A DNA stretch of 64,000 nt, from assembly GCA_963829705.1 (NCBI GenBank), contig CAWHJN010000001.1, positions 558,001 through 622,000 on the forward strand, given 5' to 3'. Every line of letters begins with the position of its first letter. Within the stretch, counting starts at the first letter, position 1. Positions 54,961-63,093 of this stretch are shown here, in pieces. Source of the DNA: CAWHJN01 sp963829705 (GTDB lineage: Bacteria > Bacteroidota > Rhodothermia > Rhodothermales > BA12). The position numbers were made by a program, and so were the translations under genes. The notes beneath the pieces were generated by a model. It was not told the DNA's origin. It did no database searches and saw only the letters and a program-made list of their open reading frames with translations.

Positions 54961-55823
54961 ACACCGTCGTACCCGCTCCGCCTGGCGCTGCTCGTCGCCT
55001 TCATGCTCGGCGCGTGCCAGGGCCGCCCGCAGGCCCCCTAGGGATCCGTGACCTGCTACCCGTCGCAGTAGGAGACGTTCATGCAGTCCGAGATGGGCCG
55101 TTCGTTCCGGGCGGCGACCCTCAGCAACAGCGAGCCGACTTCGAGTCACCGAAGCCCATCTACGACGCCCGAAACGACCTGTACTACCTCCCCTTCCATC
55201 GGGGCGAGGGCCTCTTCGTCATGCAGTACCGCCTCGGCGGGCGCTAAACCACCCACAGGCGCTTCGAGCGGATCGACTTTATCAGGCAAACGGGTATGTC
55301 TACCAGATTCCCGGAATGTGGTACGTGCAGGAGAAGCGGTGGGACCTGCCGCCCGGCTTCCGCAACAACCCGGATGGGCGCGGGCGCAGGTCCCGCTTCA
55401 GCCGCTCGCCCCCTCGCTGATCCACTTCAAATTTCTCCAGGACGACTTTGCTGCCGTCCGTTCCCTCGCCTGACAGGTAGACTCCGACGCACTCGACGCG
55501 TCGGGGCTCTTCCAGGTCGGGGGTGTACGACACCGCCATCGGGTACCTTCGTCAGGCCGTGGGGCTGGCCCCCGTACCACCTTTACATCCTGCAGCAACT
55601 CACCTCAGCCTACGGAGCATCTCGGTGCCCCCCTCGCCGCCTACGACGCGCTCATGGCGGAGGCCTCGACGTCGAGGACGCCTACAACAACCGTAGGTTC
55701 ACGCACCTCCGGCGCGGCGATTTCGCGGCAGAGGCCGACTTCCAGTCCGCACTCCGGTTCAACCCGTCCGTGGAGATGGCGCTGGCGAACCTCGCGTTTC
55801 TCCACTTCAACACCGGGCGCTGA
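54961..55823 (+). pseudogene. Multiheme cytochrome/TPR lipoprotein, decayed
   Basis: Starts well: signal peptide with lipobox (LRLALLVAFMLGAC), then a TAG. CYPSQ-stop-ETFMQSEMGRSFRAAT resembles the first heme region of CxxCH/TPR cytochromes, with the CxxCH changed to CYPSQ. In shifted frames follow KPIYDARNDLYYLPFHRGEG, RRFERIDFI, GYVYQIPGMWYVQEKRWDLP and at the end AEADFQSALRFNPSVEMALA, a TPR unit. At least four frame or stop defects and an internal loss. Confidence 0.72.
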
Positions 55824-55925
55824 TCTGCATAGAAGTGGGAAGGGGAAACGTGGAAGTACGAGACGGCGAGGTGTGCGTTCAGGAGCGTCGAACCGTTCCG
55901 CGATCCGCGTTCGCCGTTCCGCGTT

Positions 55926-56264
55926 TCAGGCGTCCCACGTCAGGATGTCGGCCTCGGTCTTCTGCTGCGTCGTGCAGGACTCGACGCCCGGCAGCGGGTC
56001 TTTCTTCTCGGTGATGTTGTAGTCGGCCCACTGCTCGGAGAGGTAGGCGTTCCACTGCGCGTAGTGCTGCTGGCTCTCGGGCAACTCGTCGTCGGCGTAG
56101 ATGGCCTCGACGGGGCACACGGGCACGCAGGCGTTGCAGTCGATGCACTCGTCGGGGTTGATGGCGAGAAAGTTGGGGCCTTCGTAGAAGCAGTCTACCG
56201 GGCACACCTCGACGCAGTCGGTGTGTTTGCAGTTGATGCAGGCTTCGGTGACGACGTACGGCAT
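55926..56264 (-). CDS. fdxA: 7Fe ferredoxin FdxA-type
   Basis: 112 residues. CINCKHTDCVEVCPVDCF and CIDCNACVPVCPVEAI match the [3Fe-4S]/[4Fe-4S] ferredoxins of the Azotobacter FdI class, with a 50-residue C-terminal tail (LSEQWADYNITEKKDPLPGV). Soluble electron carrier. Same strand as the DUF2249 and MIP18-like genes 38 and 338 nt upstream. Confidence 0.95.
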   Translation of the reverse strand: MPYVVTEACINCKHTDCVEVCPVDCFYEGPNFLAINPDECIDCNACVPVCPVEAIYADDELPESQQHYAQWNAYLSEQWADYNITEKKDPLPGVESCTTQQKTEADILTWDA

Positions 56265-56302
56265 GGCGGTCGGGAGGGTGGGCGATCCGGCGGCGGATCA
56301 GG

Positions 56303-56590
56303 TCAGGAAAAATCGTGCGCGCGGTAAAACCAGACGCTCCAGTCGTCGCCTTCACCGTACTCGATCCAGTGTTTCCAGCCTCGGACGCGCATCACGGCAA
56401 AGAGCGGGGCGGGCTTGAAGGTCGCCTGCAGGCGCAGGACATGGCCCTCGGGCACCTGCGCGACGGTCTCCATGATGCGCGCGAACGGCTCACCGCCCGC
56501 GCGGAGTTCGGGGCGCACGTCGAGTTCGACGCGCTGCGCCTCGGTGACCCCCGCGAGGGCTTCGGGTCGGGGTTCGTGGATGTCGGGCAT
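56303..56590 (-). CDS. DUF2249 domain protein
   Basis: 95 residues. VELDVRPELRAGGEPFARIM and LRLQATFKPAPLFAVMRVRG identify DUF2249, a TusA-like small fold found with metal/nitrogen-oxide and Fe-S genes. HWIEYGEGDDWSVWFYR is the end. Between the MIP18-like gene and fdxA, 12 nt from the former. Confidence 0.85.
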   Translation of the reverse strand: MPDIHEPRPEALAGVTEAQRVELDVRPELRAGGEPFARIMETVAQVPEGHVLRLQATFKPAPLFAVMRVRGWKHWIEYGEGDDWSVWFYRAHDFS

Positions 56591-56602
56591 GAGAAGTGAG
56601 AG

Positions 56603-56926
56603 TCAGAGGTGAGCAGGCCGCCGCCCGCCATAGAGCCTTGCGCGCGCCTCGGGCTCGATCATGACCGGCGACCACAAGGGCTCCCACACCAGTTCGACGA
56701 TGCCGCGCCGCAGACCCGGCACGCGCTGGAGCACTCCCCCGACCTGCTGTTTGATGTAATTCGACATCGGGCAGGCGGGCGTCGTCATCGTCAGGCGCAC
56801 CGTAGCCGTGCCGTGCTCCACGTGAAGGTCGTAGATCAGGCCGAGGGCCACAATGTCGAGCCCCACCTCTGGGTCGATCACGGCTCGCAGGCTGTCGGCA
56901 ATCGCCGCGCGCGTCGAGGGGAGCAT
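56603..56926 (-). CDS. MIP18/DUF59 family Fe-S assembly factor (SufT/PaaD-like)
   Basis: 107 residues. VIDPEVGLDIVALGLIYDLH, then MTTPACPMSNYIKQQV with the conserved TPACP cysteine, and VELVWEPLWSPVMIEPEARA. These proteins help mature Fe-S proteins. Divergent from a SufR-like regulator with a shared operator-bearing intergenic region, so likely controlled by Fe-S status. Confidence 0.9.
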   Translation of the reverse strand: MLPSTRAAIADSLRAVIDPEVGLDIVALGLIYDLHVEHGTATVRLTMTTPACPMSNYIKQQVGGVLQRVPGLRRGIVELVWEPLWSPVMIEPEARARLYGGRRPAHL

Positions 56927-56987
56927 GGGTACGAAGCGGAGATGGGTGGAAACGCAAAGGTAAATGGAGGAAGCGCAATTATCAAGT

Positions 56988-57011
56988 TAAAAGTGTATTT
57001 TTACTCTTTTA
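56988..57011. promoter_or_regulatory. Inverted repeat between the Fe-S genes and the SufR-like gene
   Basis: TAAAAGTGTA-TTTT-TACTCTTTTA: 10-bp arms, one mismatch. It lies 62 bp from both the MIP18-like start (56926) and the regulator start (57074), ideal for joint control. Confidence 0.65.
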
Positions 57012-57073
57012 TGTATAAGAGCGCGTTTAGCCCCTATTTTGCAGGGCCTCCCGCCGCTCCTATACCTCGCCGC

Positions 57074-57730
57074 ATGGTTTCCCCCCTCTTTCCTGCTGGC
57101 ACGAAAGGTGACCTGCTACTGCTCATCAAGCAGCTGGGCGCGGTCTCGCTCGACGATGCGGAGGGCGCTACCGGGCTCACGCGGCCTACACTGCGCCAGC
57201 ACCTCGGCGGGCTCGAACGCGACCGGCTCGTGGAGCGCTCGACGCGAAAGCAGCGGCGTGGTCGGCCCAGCCTCCGCTACACGCTCACGCCCGAAGCCCA
57301 GGCGCTTTTCCCTTCGCGCGACGACGTGCTCCTCGGGCGCCTCCTCGACTACCTGATGCAAGAGGGCCACGACGCCCTCGTCCAGCGTTTTTTCGAGCAC
57401 TTCTGGGACGAGCGGCTGCGCGACGTACGGCTCCGCGTCGAACGCGCCCAGCCCGGCGACGAAGACAGCCAACTGGCGGTGCTGGCGGATGTGCTCCGCG
57501 AGCAGGGATTCATGCCGGAGGTGAAGCACGAGGCGGGCACCATCCTCATCCGCGAGTGCAACTGCCCGTTTCCTGAGGCCGTCAAGCGCACGCGCCTGCC
57601 GTGCCAGCTCGAAGCGCGTTTCTTCGAACAGCTTTTCGACGACCGCATCCGCCGCGTGACGTATATCCCGGATGGGTTTCCGGCATGCAGTTACGTGTTT
57701 CCGACGCAGCAAGAGGTTTCTGCCTCCTGA
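57074..57730 (+). CDS. SufR-like Fe-S-sensing transcriptional regulator
   Basis: 218 residues. N-terminal winged helix (DLLLLIKQLGAVSLDDAEGA, GLTRPTLRQHLGGLERDRLV). Cys162, 164, 177 and 205 (RECNCPF, RLPCQ, PACSYVF) give C-x12-C-x27-C from Cys164, the spacing I recall for SufR of actinobacteria. SufR represses Fe-S assembly genes when its cluster is loaded. Divergently next to the MIP18-like, DUF2249 and ferredoxin genes. Confidence 0.85.
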   Translation: MVSPLFPAGTKGDLLLLIKQLGAVSLDDAEGATGLTRPTLRQHLGGLERDRLVERSTRKQRRGRPSLRYTLTPEAQALFPSRDDVLLGRLLDYLMQEGHDALVQRFFEHFWDERLRDVRLRVERAQPGDEDSQLAVLADVLREQGFMPEVKHEAGTILIRECNCPFPEAVKRTRLPCQLEARFFEQLFDDRIRRVTYIPDGFPACSYVFPTQQEVSAS

Positions 57731-58036
57731 AAAGCGGTTCGCCTCCTCCCGCCCGGCAGGGCGCGTAGCACGCGGCCACTGATAGCGTTTGCCTATCGGC
57801 AGATACAAACAAAAGATTGGACGTATCGGTCAGCGGTAACGATACTACGGTAGAAACGGACCCGATCGGCCTCGTGCTCGGGCACGAAGGCATTTCCGTG
57901 TTTGCCCGTCCTGACCCTGAACAGGCAGACGAGAAGGGTTGCCTCCCCCGACGCCGCGCGCCGTCGTGCGTTTTCTGGCGGTCACGCTTCTCTTTCTACC
58001 CGCCGCTTCCAGACTTTTACTGTCTCCGCATCTGAC
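57731..58036. other. Leader region of the Rnk-like gene
   Basis: 306 nt. Holds the OxyR-like motif at 57781-57807 and a GC-rich stretch near 57940-57990. No supported gene. Confidence 0.4.
57781..57807. promoter_or_regulatory. OxyR-type site before the Rnk-like gene
   Basis: GATAG-N7-CTATC then TACA, with the same spacing and GCCTATC core as the site in front of oxyR. About 230 bp upstream of the Rnk-like start. Confidence 0.55.
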
Positions 58037-58468
58037 ATGACCGAGAACACGCCTTCCTTCTACGTCTCTGAGCCCGACCACCTCGCGCTCCGTCGTCTTT
58101 TTTCCGCCCGCCGCCCTGCCCACGCCGACGTGAAAGCGCTCGCGGGCCTCTGGGAAAAGATGGAGCGCGCCGTGGTCGTCCACCCGGATGCCATCCCAAC
58201 GGACGCCATAACGCTCAACTCGCGCGTGCGCGTGCGCGACCTCGACACCGGCCACGCGGCCCAGTACACGCTCGTGCTGCCCGTCCACGCGGACATCCGC
58301 GAGGGCAAAGTGTCGGTACTGGCGCCGGTGGGCACGGCGCTGCTCGGGCAGCAGCAAGGCGATGAGGTCGAGTGGCCCGTCCCGGCGGGCCGCAAGCGCT
58401 TTGTCATCGAAGCGGTGCTGTACCAGCCTGAAGCCGCCGCTGCGGAGACGGCGCGCCTCGCCGCGTAA
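58037..58468 (+). CDS. rnk: Rnk-family (GreA/GreB C-terminal domain) transcription factor
   Basis: 143 residues. Short N-terminal helix pair (LRRLFSARRPAHADVKAL) and GreA/B-type FKBP-like domain (ITLNSRVRVRDLDTGHAAQY, ISVLAPVG-like VSVLAPVGTALLGQQQGDEV). Rnk binds RNA polymerase near the secondary channel without the long cleavage coiled coil. The next gene starts 11 nt later. Confidence 0.88.
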   Translation: MTENTPSFYVSEPDHLALRRLFSARRPAHADVKALAGLWEKMERAVVVHPDAIPTDAITLNSRVRVRDLDTGHAAQYTLVLPVHADIREGKVSVLAPVGTALLGQQQGDEVEWPVPAGRKRFVIEAVLYQPEAAAAETARLAA

Positions 58469-58478
58469 AGGCACTGCC

Positions 58479-58877
58479 GTGCTCAACGCCACCTTTCTCA
58501 TCGCGTCCACCATCAACGACGCCGGGCAGATCGTGCTGCCTGCCGTGGAGCAGGGCATCTCGCCCGCGCTCGTGAACGCCTATTTCGCCATCGGCGAGCA
58601 GGGCAGGCTCGTGCAGCAGATCGGCCCGCACCGGGGCCCGGACCTGAAATCGGGACGCGACGGCGAGCCTTTCGACATGACGTTTTTCGCCCGGTGCCTG
58701 TCGCGTCAGTTTGGCGAGTTGACGCCCAAACTCTTTGCCCTACGCGGGTTCGCGGCAACGGGCGGTCTCCACGGCAAACTGCTCTACCCCGACGAGGCAT
58801 CGGAGCGGGAGCGACATCGCGTGCTCCGCAACGCCTTTCTCGTCCACCTCGCCTCGCACGAGGAGCGGCTGGTGTAG
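58479..58877 (+). CDS. Small protein of unknown function after rnk
   Basis: 132 residues from GTG 58479, 11 nt after the Rnk-like stop, probably co-transcribed. VLNATFLIASTINDAGQIVL, HRGPDLKSGRDGEPFDMTFF and GFAATGGLHGKLLYP are evenly conserved-looking. No signal peptide. Not recognised. Start is uncertain because ATG is absent early on. Confidence 0.5.
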   Translation: MLNATFLIASTINDAGQIVLPAVEQGISPALVNAYFAIGEQGRLVQQIGPHRGPDLKSGRDGEPFDMTFFARCLSRQFGELTPKLFALRGFAATGGLHGKLLYPDEASERERHRVLRNAFLVHLASHEERLV

Positions 58878-58885
58878 CGCAGAGG

Positions 58886-59173
58886 CTACCCGGTAGCCCA
58901 TGCCACAACAGGATGAGGCCGAGCGAAGCCCCCGCCACGGCGATCCACAGCAGCATATCCTGTAACGAGCGGGCGGAGCGTGGCACGGATCAGGGCGGTG
59001 CCCACGAGCAACAGCGTGCGCACGCGTCCCTGCCACGCCTGCGCCACGATCACATTGTAGGCGGGCGCTCCCGCCGGAAAGACGGCGACGATGGCCGAAG
59101 CGGCACGAACAGCCCGGTATTCCACGGCAGGGCGACGCGCGCCCTCTCCCCTGCCCCACGCGAACGCCACCAC
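58886..59173 (-). CDS. Possible short membrane protein after modB, maybe frameshifted
   Basis: From ATG 59173, 7 nt after the modB stop. Hydrophobic segments ASAIVAVFPAGAPAYNVIVA and VRTLLLVGTALIRATLRPLV, and in another frame LLWIAVAGASLGLILLWHGL. Where modC (the ATPase) would normally be, nothing like an ATPase is found. Low support. Confidence 0.3.
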   Translation of the reverse strand: MVAFAWGRGEGARRPAVEYRAVRAASAIVAVFPAGAPAYNVIVAQAWQGRVRTLLLVGTALIRATLRPLVTGYAAVDRRGGGFARPHPVVAWATG

Positions 59174-59179
59174 GCGACT

Positions 59180-59977
59180 TTACTCGTCGAGCGTGTACCG
59201 CACCAGCCCCAGCACCGCGAACGACACCAGCATGAGCACGACCGCCAGCGTGACGGCGACCCGCGCATCCAACTCGAAGCCGAGGTAGATGGCCAGGGGC
59301 ATCGTCTGCGTGCGCCCGGGCAGATTGCCTGCGAATAGGATCGTCGCGCCGAACTCGCCGAGCGCGCGCGCCCACGCCAGCACGGCACCGCCGACGAGGG
59401 CCGGGCGTGCGAGCGGAAACGTCACGTAGCGCAGCACCTGCCACGTGCTCGCGCCATCGAGCAGGGCAGCTTCTTCCAATGCGTCGTTTATCCGGCGCAG
59501 GCCGATGGTCGCAGCGCGGACGAAAAAGGGCGCCGCCACGAACACCTGCGCCATCACAACGGCGGTTTGCGTGAAGGAAATCTGCACGCCCCATTCGGCC
59601 AGCAACCGGCCCGCAAAGCCGTTCCGCCCGAAAGCCAGCAAGAGGGCTACGCCTGCCACGGCAGGCGGCAGCACCATCGGCAGATCGATGGCGACGTTGA
59701 CGAAGCGTCGCAGCGGAAAATCGCGGCGGGCCACCAGCAGCGCCAGCGGGGTGCCGAGCGCGACGGTGAGCACCAGCGCTACCAGGCTCGTTTCCACGCT
59801 GAGCCGGATGGCGCGGTAAGCGGCGGGCTGCGCCAGCGAGGCGGCGACTTCGGAGGGGACGCTCCACAGAAAGAGCGTGAGCGGGGGCAGCACGAGAAAG
59901 GCGAGCAGCGGCATCCCGGCCAGCCACCAGGCGCCGCGGAGGCGCAGCGGGGAGCGTTCCACCTTATCAGTACGCAT
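59180..59977 (-). CDS. modB: Molybdate ABC transporter permease ModB
   Basis: 265 residues from ATG 59977, overlapping the modA stop by 11 nt. Five to six membrane helices; EAA-loop ALEEAALLDGASTWQVLRYV; DLPMVLPPAVAGVALLLAFG and ARALGEFGATILFAGNLPGR are typical of ModB/CysU permeases. Imports molybdate delivered by ModA. The ATPase ModC is not adjacent. Confidence 0.92.
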   Translation of the reverse strand: MRTDKVERSPLRLRGAWWLAGMPLLAFLVLPPLTLFLWSVPSEVAASLAQPAAYRAIRLSVETSLVALVLTVALGTPLALLVARRDFPLRRFVNVAIDLPMVLPPAVAGVALLLAFGRNGFAGRLLAEWGVQISFTQTAVVMAQVFVAAPFFVRAATIGLRRINDALEEAALLDGASTWQVLRYVTFPLARPALVGGAVLAWARALGEFGATILFAGNLPGRTQTMPLAIYLGFELDARVAVTLAVVLMLVSFAVLGLVRYTLDE

Positions 59978-60797
59978 CGGAGGGCGCAAAACCATGCCGC
60001 GCGAGAATCTGCTGCCCGTCTGGTGCACGCACGAAATCGACGAAGGCGTGGGCCAGCGGGGCGTGGGGGGAATCGGCCGCGACAGCGATGGGGTACCGGG
60101 CCACGACGTTCAGCGCGGCGGGAATGTCGATGCGGCGCACCCCCGTGTCCTGGTCTCCGGCCACGTCGGCGGCGTAGACGATGCCCGCATCCGCCTCGCC
60201 CAGCCGCACTTTGGCGAGCACAGCGCGCACGTTCTGCTCGAACGAGACGACGTTGGCGAGCACCTTCCGGGCGTACTCCGAGCCGAAGGCGGCGTCGCGG
60301 GAGGCGTGGCTGAGGAACACGCGCGCGTACGCCCCGGCGGGCACCGCCTCGTCGGCGAGAACGAGGCGCAGGCCGGGCCGCACGAGGTCGCCGAGCGTGT
60401 TCAGACCTGCCGGGTTGGCCTCGGGCATGACGACGACGAGGGTGTTGGTGGCGAAAACCTGCGGCGCGTCGCGGGCCACGCGCCCGGCTTCGATGGCGGC
60501 ATCCATCTGCCGCGCGTTGGCGCTGGCGAACACGTCGGCGGGCGCGCCGTGGAGAAGCTGCTGGGCGAGCTGCTGGGAGCCCGCGAGGCTGAGTACGACC
60601 TCGACGCCCAGCTGCCGCGCCTCGAAATCCTGACCTACCTCGGCGAACGCCTCGGCGAGCGACGCGGCGGCAAACACCGTCAGTGTCACACGGGGAGGCG
60701 GTTCGGCGGAGGCAGGGTGGTGCGCCTCGCCTGGCGCACAGGCCGCGAGCAGCACGCCGAGCCACCACGCGAGCGCGGAGCGCGTGCCGGTCCTCAT
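59967..60797 (-). CDS. modA: Molybdate-binding lipoprotein ModA
   Basis: 276 residues. Lipobox LLAAC. The ModA signature LTVFAAASLAEAFAEVGQDF and NVVSFEQNVRAVLAKVRLGE, DAGIVYAADV are present. ATG 60797 overlaps the moaE stop (ATGA). Its place inside the cofactor operon supports molybdate over sulfate or tungstate. Confidence 0.93.
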   Translation of the reverse strand: MRTGTRSALAWWLGVLLAACAPGEAHHPASAEPPPRVTLTVFAAASLAEAFAEVGQDFEARQLGVEVVLSLAGSQQLAQQLLHGAPADVFASANARQMDAAIEAGRVARDAPQVFATNTLVVVMPEANPAGLNTLGDLVRPGLRLVLADEAVPAGAYARVFLSHASRDAAFGSEYARKVLANVVSFEQNVRAVLAKVRLGEADAGIVYAADVAGDQDTGVRRIDIPAALNVVARYPIAVAADSPHAPLAHAFVDFVRAPDGQQILARHGFAPSDAY

Positions 60798-61225
60798 CGG
60801 CTGCCCGGCGCGGTTTCGGGGTTCGCTATCCACTCGGATGCGCCGCCGGCGTAGTGCTCGCGTTTCCAGATGGGCACGCGGCGCTTGACTTCGTCGATCA
60901 CGAAGCGGCAGGCGGCGAAGGCAGCGTCGCGGTGCGCCGACGCCGCGCCCACCCACACGGCCATCTCGCCGAGGGCGAGGTGCCCCACGCGGTGGACGGC
61001 TCCCACGCCCTGTACGTCGAAGCGCGCCAGCGCCTCGTCCACGATGCGCCCTCCTTCTTTCTCGGCCAGCACCGTGTACGCCTCGTATTCAAGCGAGGCC
61101 ACGGCCCGGCCCGAGTTGTGGTCGCGCACCCAGCCCTCGAAGGCCACGAACGCGCCCGCAGCGGGGTGTTCGAGCGCGGCGCGGCAGGCAGCAACGTCAA
61201 TGGGTGCGGCGGAGATGCGGAACAC
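60794..61225 (-). CDS. moaE: Molybdopterin synthase large subunit MoaE
   Basis: 143 residues from GTG 61225. Transfers sulfur from MoaD to precursor Z. GAFVAFEGWVRDHNSGRAVA, YEAYTVLAEKEG, HRVGHLALGEMAVWVGAASA and VPIWKREHY are conserved active-site stretches. AGGAGG at 61231-61236, 5 nt before the GTG, sets this start; the open frame upstream is out of context. Confidence 0.95.
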   Translation of the reverse strand: MFRISAAPIDVAACRAALEHPAAGAFVAFEGWVRDHNSGRAVASLEYEAYTVLAEKEGGRIVDEALARFDVQGVGAVHRVGHLALGEMAVWVGAASAHRDAAFAACRFVIDEVKRRVPIWKREHYAGGASEWIANPETAPGSR

Positions 61226-61226
61226 G

Positions 61227-61472
61227 TCAGCCTCCTGCCATCGGCGCGATGAAGACGACGCGGTCGCCCATCTGGAGGGCATCGTCCCACGAGGCAAAAA
61301 CATCGTTGATGGCCACCTTCAGCCACGCGGGGTCGAGCGGGCAGGCGGCGGCGAGGCCGAGTTCGCCGAAGAGTTCGCGAGGCGTCGCGGCACGCGTCGT
61401 GACGGTCTCTGCCGACGTGCCGCGGGCGTCGCGGAAGAGGGCATAGTGTTCGAGATCGAGTCGTTTTTCCAT
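61227..61472 (-). CDS. moaD: Molybdopterin synthase small subunit MoaD
   Basis: 81 residues, ubiquitin-like fold ending in the thiocarboxylate Gly-Gly (IAPMAGG). YALFRDARGTSAETV and LKVAINDVFASWDDALQMGD are typical. Start ATG 61472 (an ATG two codons earlier is possible). The stop is 1 nt from the moaE GTG. Confidence 0.95.
   Translation of the reverse strand: MEKRLDLEHYALFRDARGTSAETVTTRAATPRELFGELGLAAACPLDPAWLKVAINDVFASWDDALQMGDRVVFIAPMAGG
61231..61236 (-). promoter_or_regulatory. Shine-Dalgarno of moaE
   Basis: AGGAGG inside the last codons of moaD, 5 nt before the moaE GTG; decides the moaE start. Confidence 0.85.
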
Positions 61473-61485
61473 GCACACAGCGGGT

Positions 61486-62637
61486 TCAGGAGGAATCAGA
61501 AAGGCCGAGGGCGGCGCGCGCGGCCTCGTACTCGTCAGGCGTGTTGACGTTTTCGAGTGCTCGCGTGCCGGCGATACCGAGGAGCTTCAAGGTGGATTCG
61601 ATCAGCACTTTGCGCGGGCACGCCAGCCCCAGCCCGGCGGCTTCGAGCAGCCGCTGGCGGGCGCGCGGCTCCCAGATGGCGCACAACGGCTCGGGGAGAC
61701 CGTCGCGGGCGCTCGCGTAGGCAGTGGCGATTCGGAGCGGGTCGCGGGCGTCGGCGAGGTTGCGGAGCGTGGCTTCGTCCAGAAACGGCAGATCGCATGC
61801 GACGACAAGCCACGCGGCCTCGGGGTGGGCCTCCATCGCGGACAGCAGCCCGGCCACCGGCCCCCACGCCGGAAACACGTCGGCGATGGTGGGCACGTCG
61901 GGAAGGTTTTCGTCCTGCTGGTCGCGGCGGACGGACAGAAAGACGCGCGCGCAAACAGCTCCGAGCAAACGCGACGCGCGCGTGAGTTGCGGCTCGCCGT
62001 GGTAGTCGAGTGCCCACTTGGGCCGCCCCATACGTCGGCTCTTTCCGCCTGCGAGCACCAGCCCGTAGAGCGGCGCGGCGGCCTTCTCGCGCACGAATGC
62101 TTCTACGAAAAGGGCGATGCCGTCCACGTCATCGCGGTGAAAAAACGGGAGGTCGCCCAGCCCCCCGGGCGCGTCGCCGGGGCCGACGATGGCGAGGACG
62201 TTCGCGAACGAGCCCTCGCCCAACTCGCGCACGGCCCGGCCTTCCGCGTCGAGCACGAGCAGCTTGGGCAGACTGGAGTGCTTGAAGCCCTCGGCGAGCA
62301 CGAAGTCGGCGTCCACGAAGGCGGCCCCGCGCGCGAAGCGCGAATCCGGCAGCGTGCTGATGCGGGCGTGGTGGCGCGGGTCGTTGATGAGGACGGCCGC
62401 CGCACCCGCCTCCATCGCCCGGTGGGTGTCCTTGCCGGGCGTATCCATCACGAAGCGGTGCGCGTCGTGCTTGACGTAGCCGACGCGGTATCGGTCCGCC
62501 CAGCGGCGCAGGAGGGCGCACGCGAGCGTGGTCTTGCCCGACCCCGAGTAGCCGCACAGCGCCACCTCGAACGGGTGGTAGGTGAAGCCGCGCGGTGCTC
62601 CGCAGCCGGAGAGGTTGCCTTTATCCGCCGTAGTCAC
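61486..62637 (-). CDS. mobBA: MobB-MobA fusion, molybdopterin guanine dinucleotide synthesis
   Basis: 383 residues. N-terminal MobB GTPase (P-loop GYSGSGKTTLACALLRR, KHDAHRF, VLAEGFKHSSLPKLLV), residues about 15-180. C-terminal MobA GTP transferase (LAGGKSRRMGRPKWALDYHG, DLPFLDEATLRNLAD, NVNTPDEYEAA). GTG 62637 chosen: GGAGG at 62643-62647 precedes it; it overlaps moaC by 17 nt. Makes MGD for DMSO-reductase-type enzymes. Confidence 0.93.
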   Translation of the reverse strand: MTTADKGNLSGCGAPRGFTYHPFEVALCGYSGSGKTTLACALLRRWADRYRVGYVKHDAHRFVMDTPGKDTHRAMEAGAAAVLINDPRHHARISTLPDSRFARGAAFVDADFVLAEGFKHSSLPKLLVLDAEGRAVRELGEGSFANVLAIVGPGDAPGGLGDLPFFHRDDVDGIALFVEAFVREKAAAPLYGLVLAGGKSRRMGRPKWALDYHGEPQLTRASRLLGAVCARVFLSVRRDQQDENLPDVPTIADVFPAWGPVAGLLSAMEAHPEAAWLVVACDLPFLDEATLRNLADARDPLRIATAYASARDGLPEPLCAIWEPRARQRLLEAAGLGLACPRKVLIESTLKLLGIAGTRALENVNTPDEYEAARAALGLSDSS

Positions 62638-63091
62638 GCTTGCCTCCGCGTTTTTCGAGCAGTCGCGTCTCGGTGATGACGATGTCGTGCGAGATGCCTT
62701 TGCACATGTCGTAGACAGCCAGTGCCGCACCGTACGCGCCCGAGAGCGCCTCCATCTCGACGCCTGTGCGGTGGTGCGTCGCCACTTCGCACTCGATCAC
62801 GACGCGCCCCTCGGCCTCGTCCATCTCGATGCGAAACGCGCACTTTTCGAGCGGCAGTGGGTGGCACAGCGGCAAGAGGTCGCTCGTCTTTTTGGCGGCG
62901 ATGGTGCCGGTGAGCATCGCGGTGTGGAAGACCGGCCCTTTCTTCGTGTGGAGTTCGCCGTCGCGGAAAAGCGCGCAGACGTCGGGCGGCAGCTGCACCG
63001 TGGCGCGGGCGCGGGCGGTGCGGCGCGTGGGCGTTTTCTCGCTCACGTCCACCATCGCCGGGCGGTCGTGTCTGTCCAGGTGGCTCAGCAT
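62621..63091 (-). CDS. moaC: Cyclic pyranopterin monophosphate synthase MoaC
   Basis: 156 residues. MVDVSEKTPTRRTARARATV, LLPLCHPLPLEKCAFRIEMD and TGVEMEALSGAYGAALAVYD, DMCKGISHDI are the conserved MoaC blocks with active-site Lys/Asp. Two nt after moaA; together with MoaA it makes cPMP from GTP. Confidence 0.96.
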   Translation of the reverse strand: MLSHLDRHDRPAMVDVSEKTPTRRTARARATVQLPPDVCALFRDGELHTKKGPVFHTAMLTGTIAAKKTSDLLPLCHPLPLEKCAFRIEMDEAEGRVVIECEVATHHRTGVEMEALSGAYGAALAVYDMCKGISHDIVITETRLLEKRGGKRDYGG

Positions 63092-63093
63092 CG

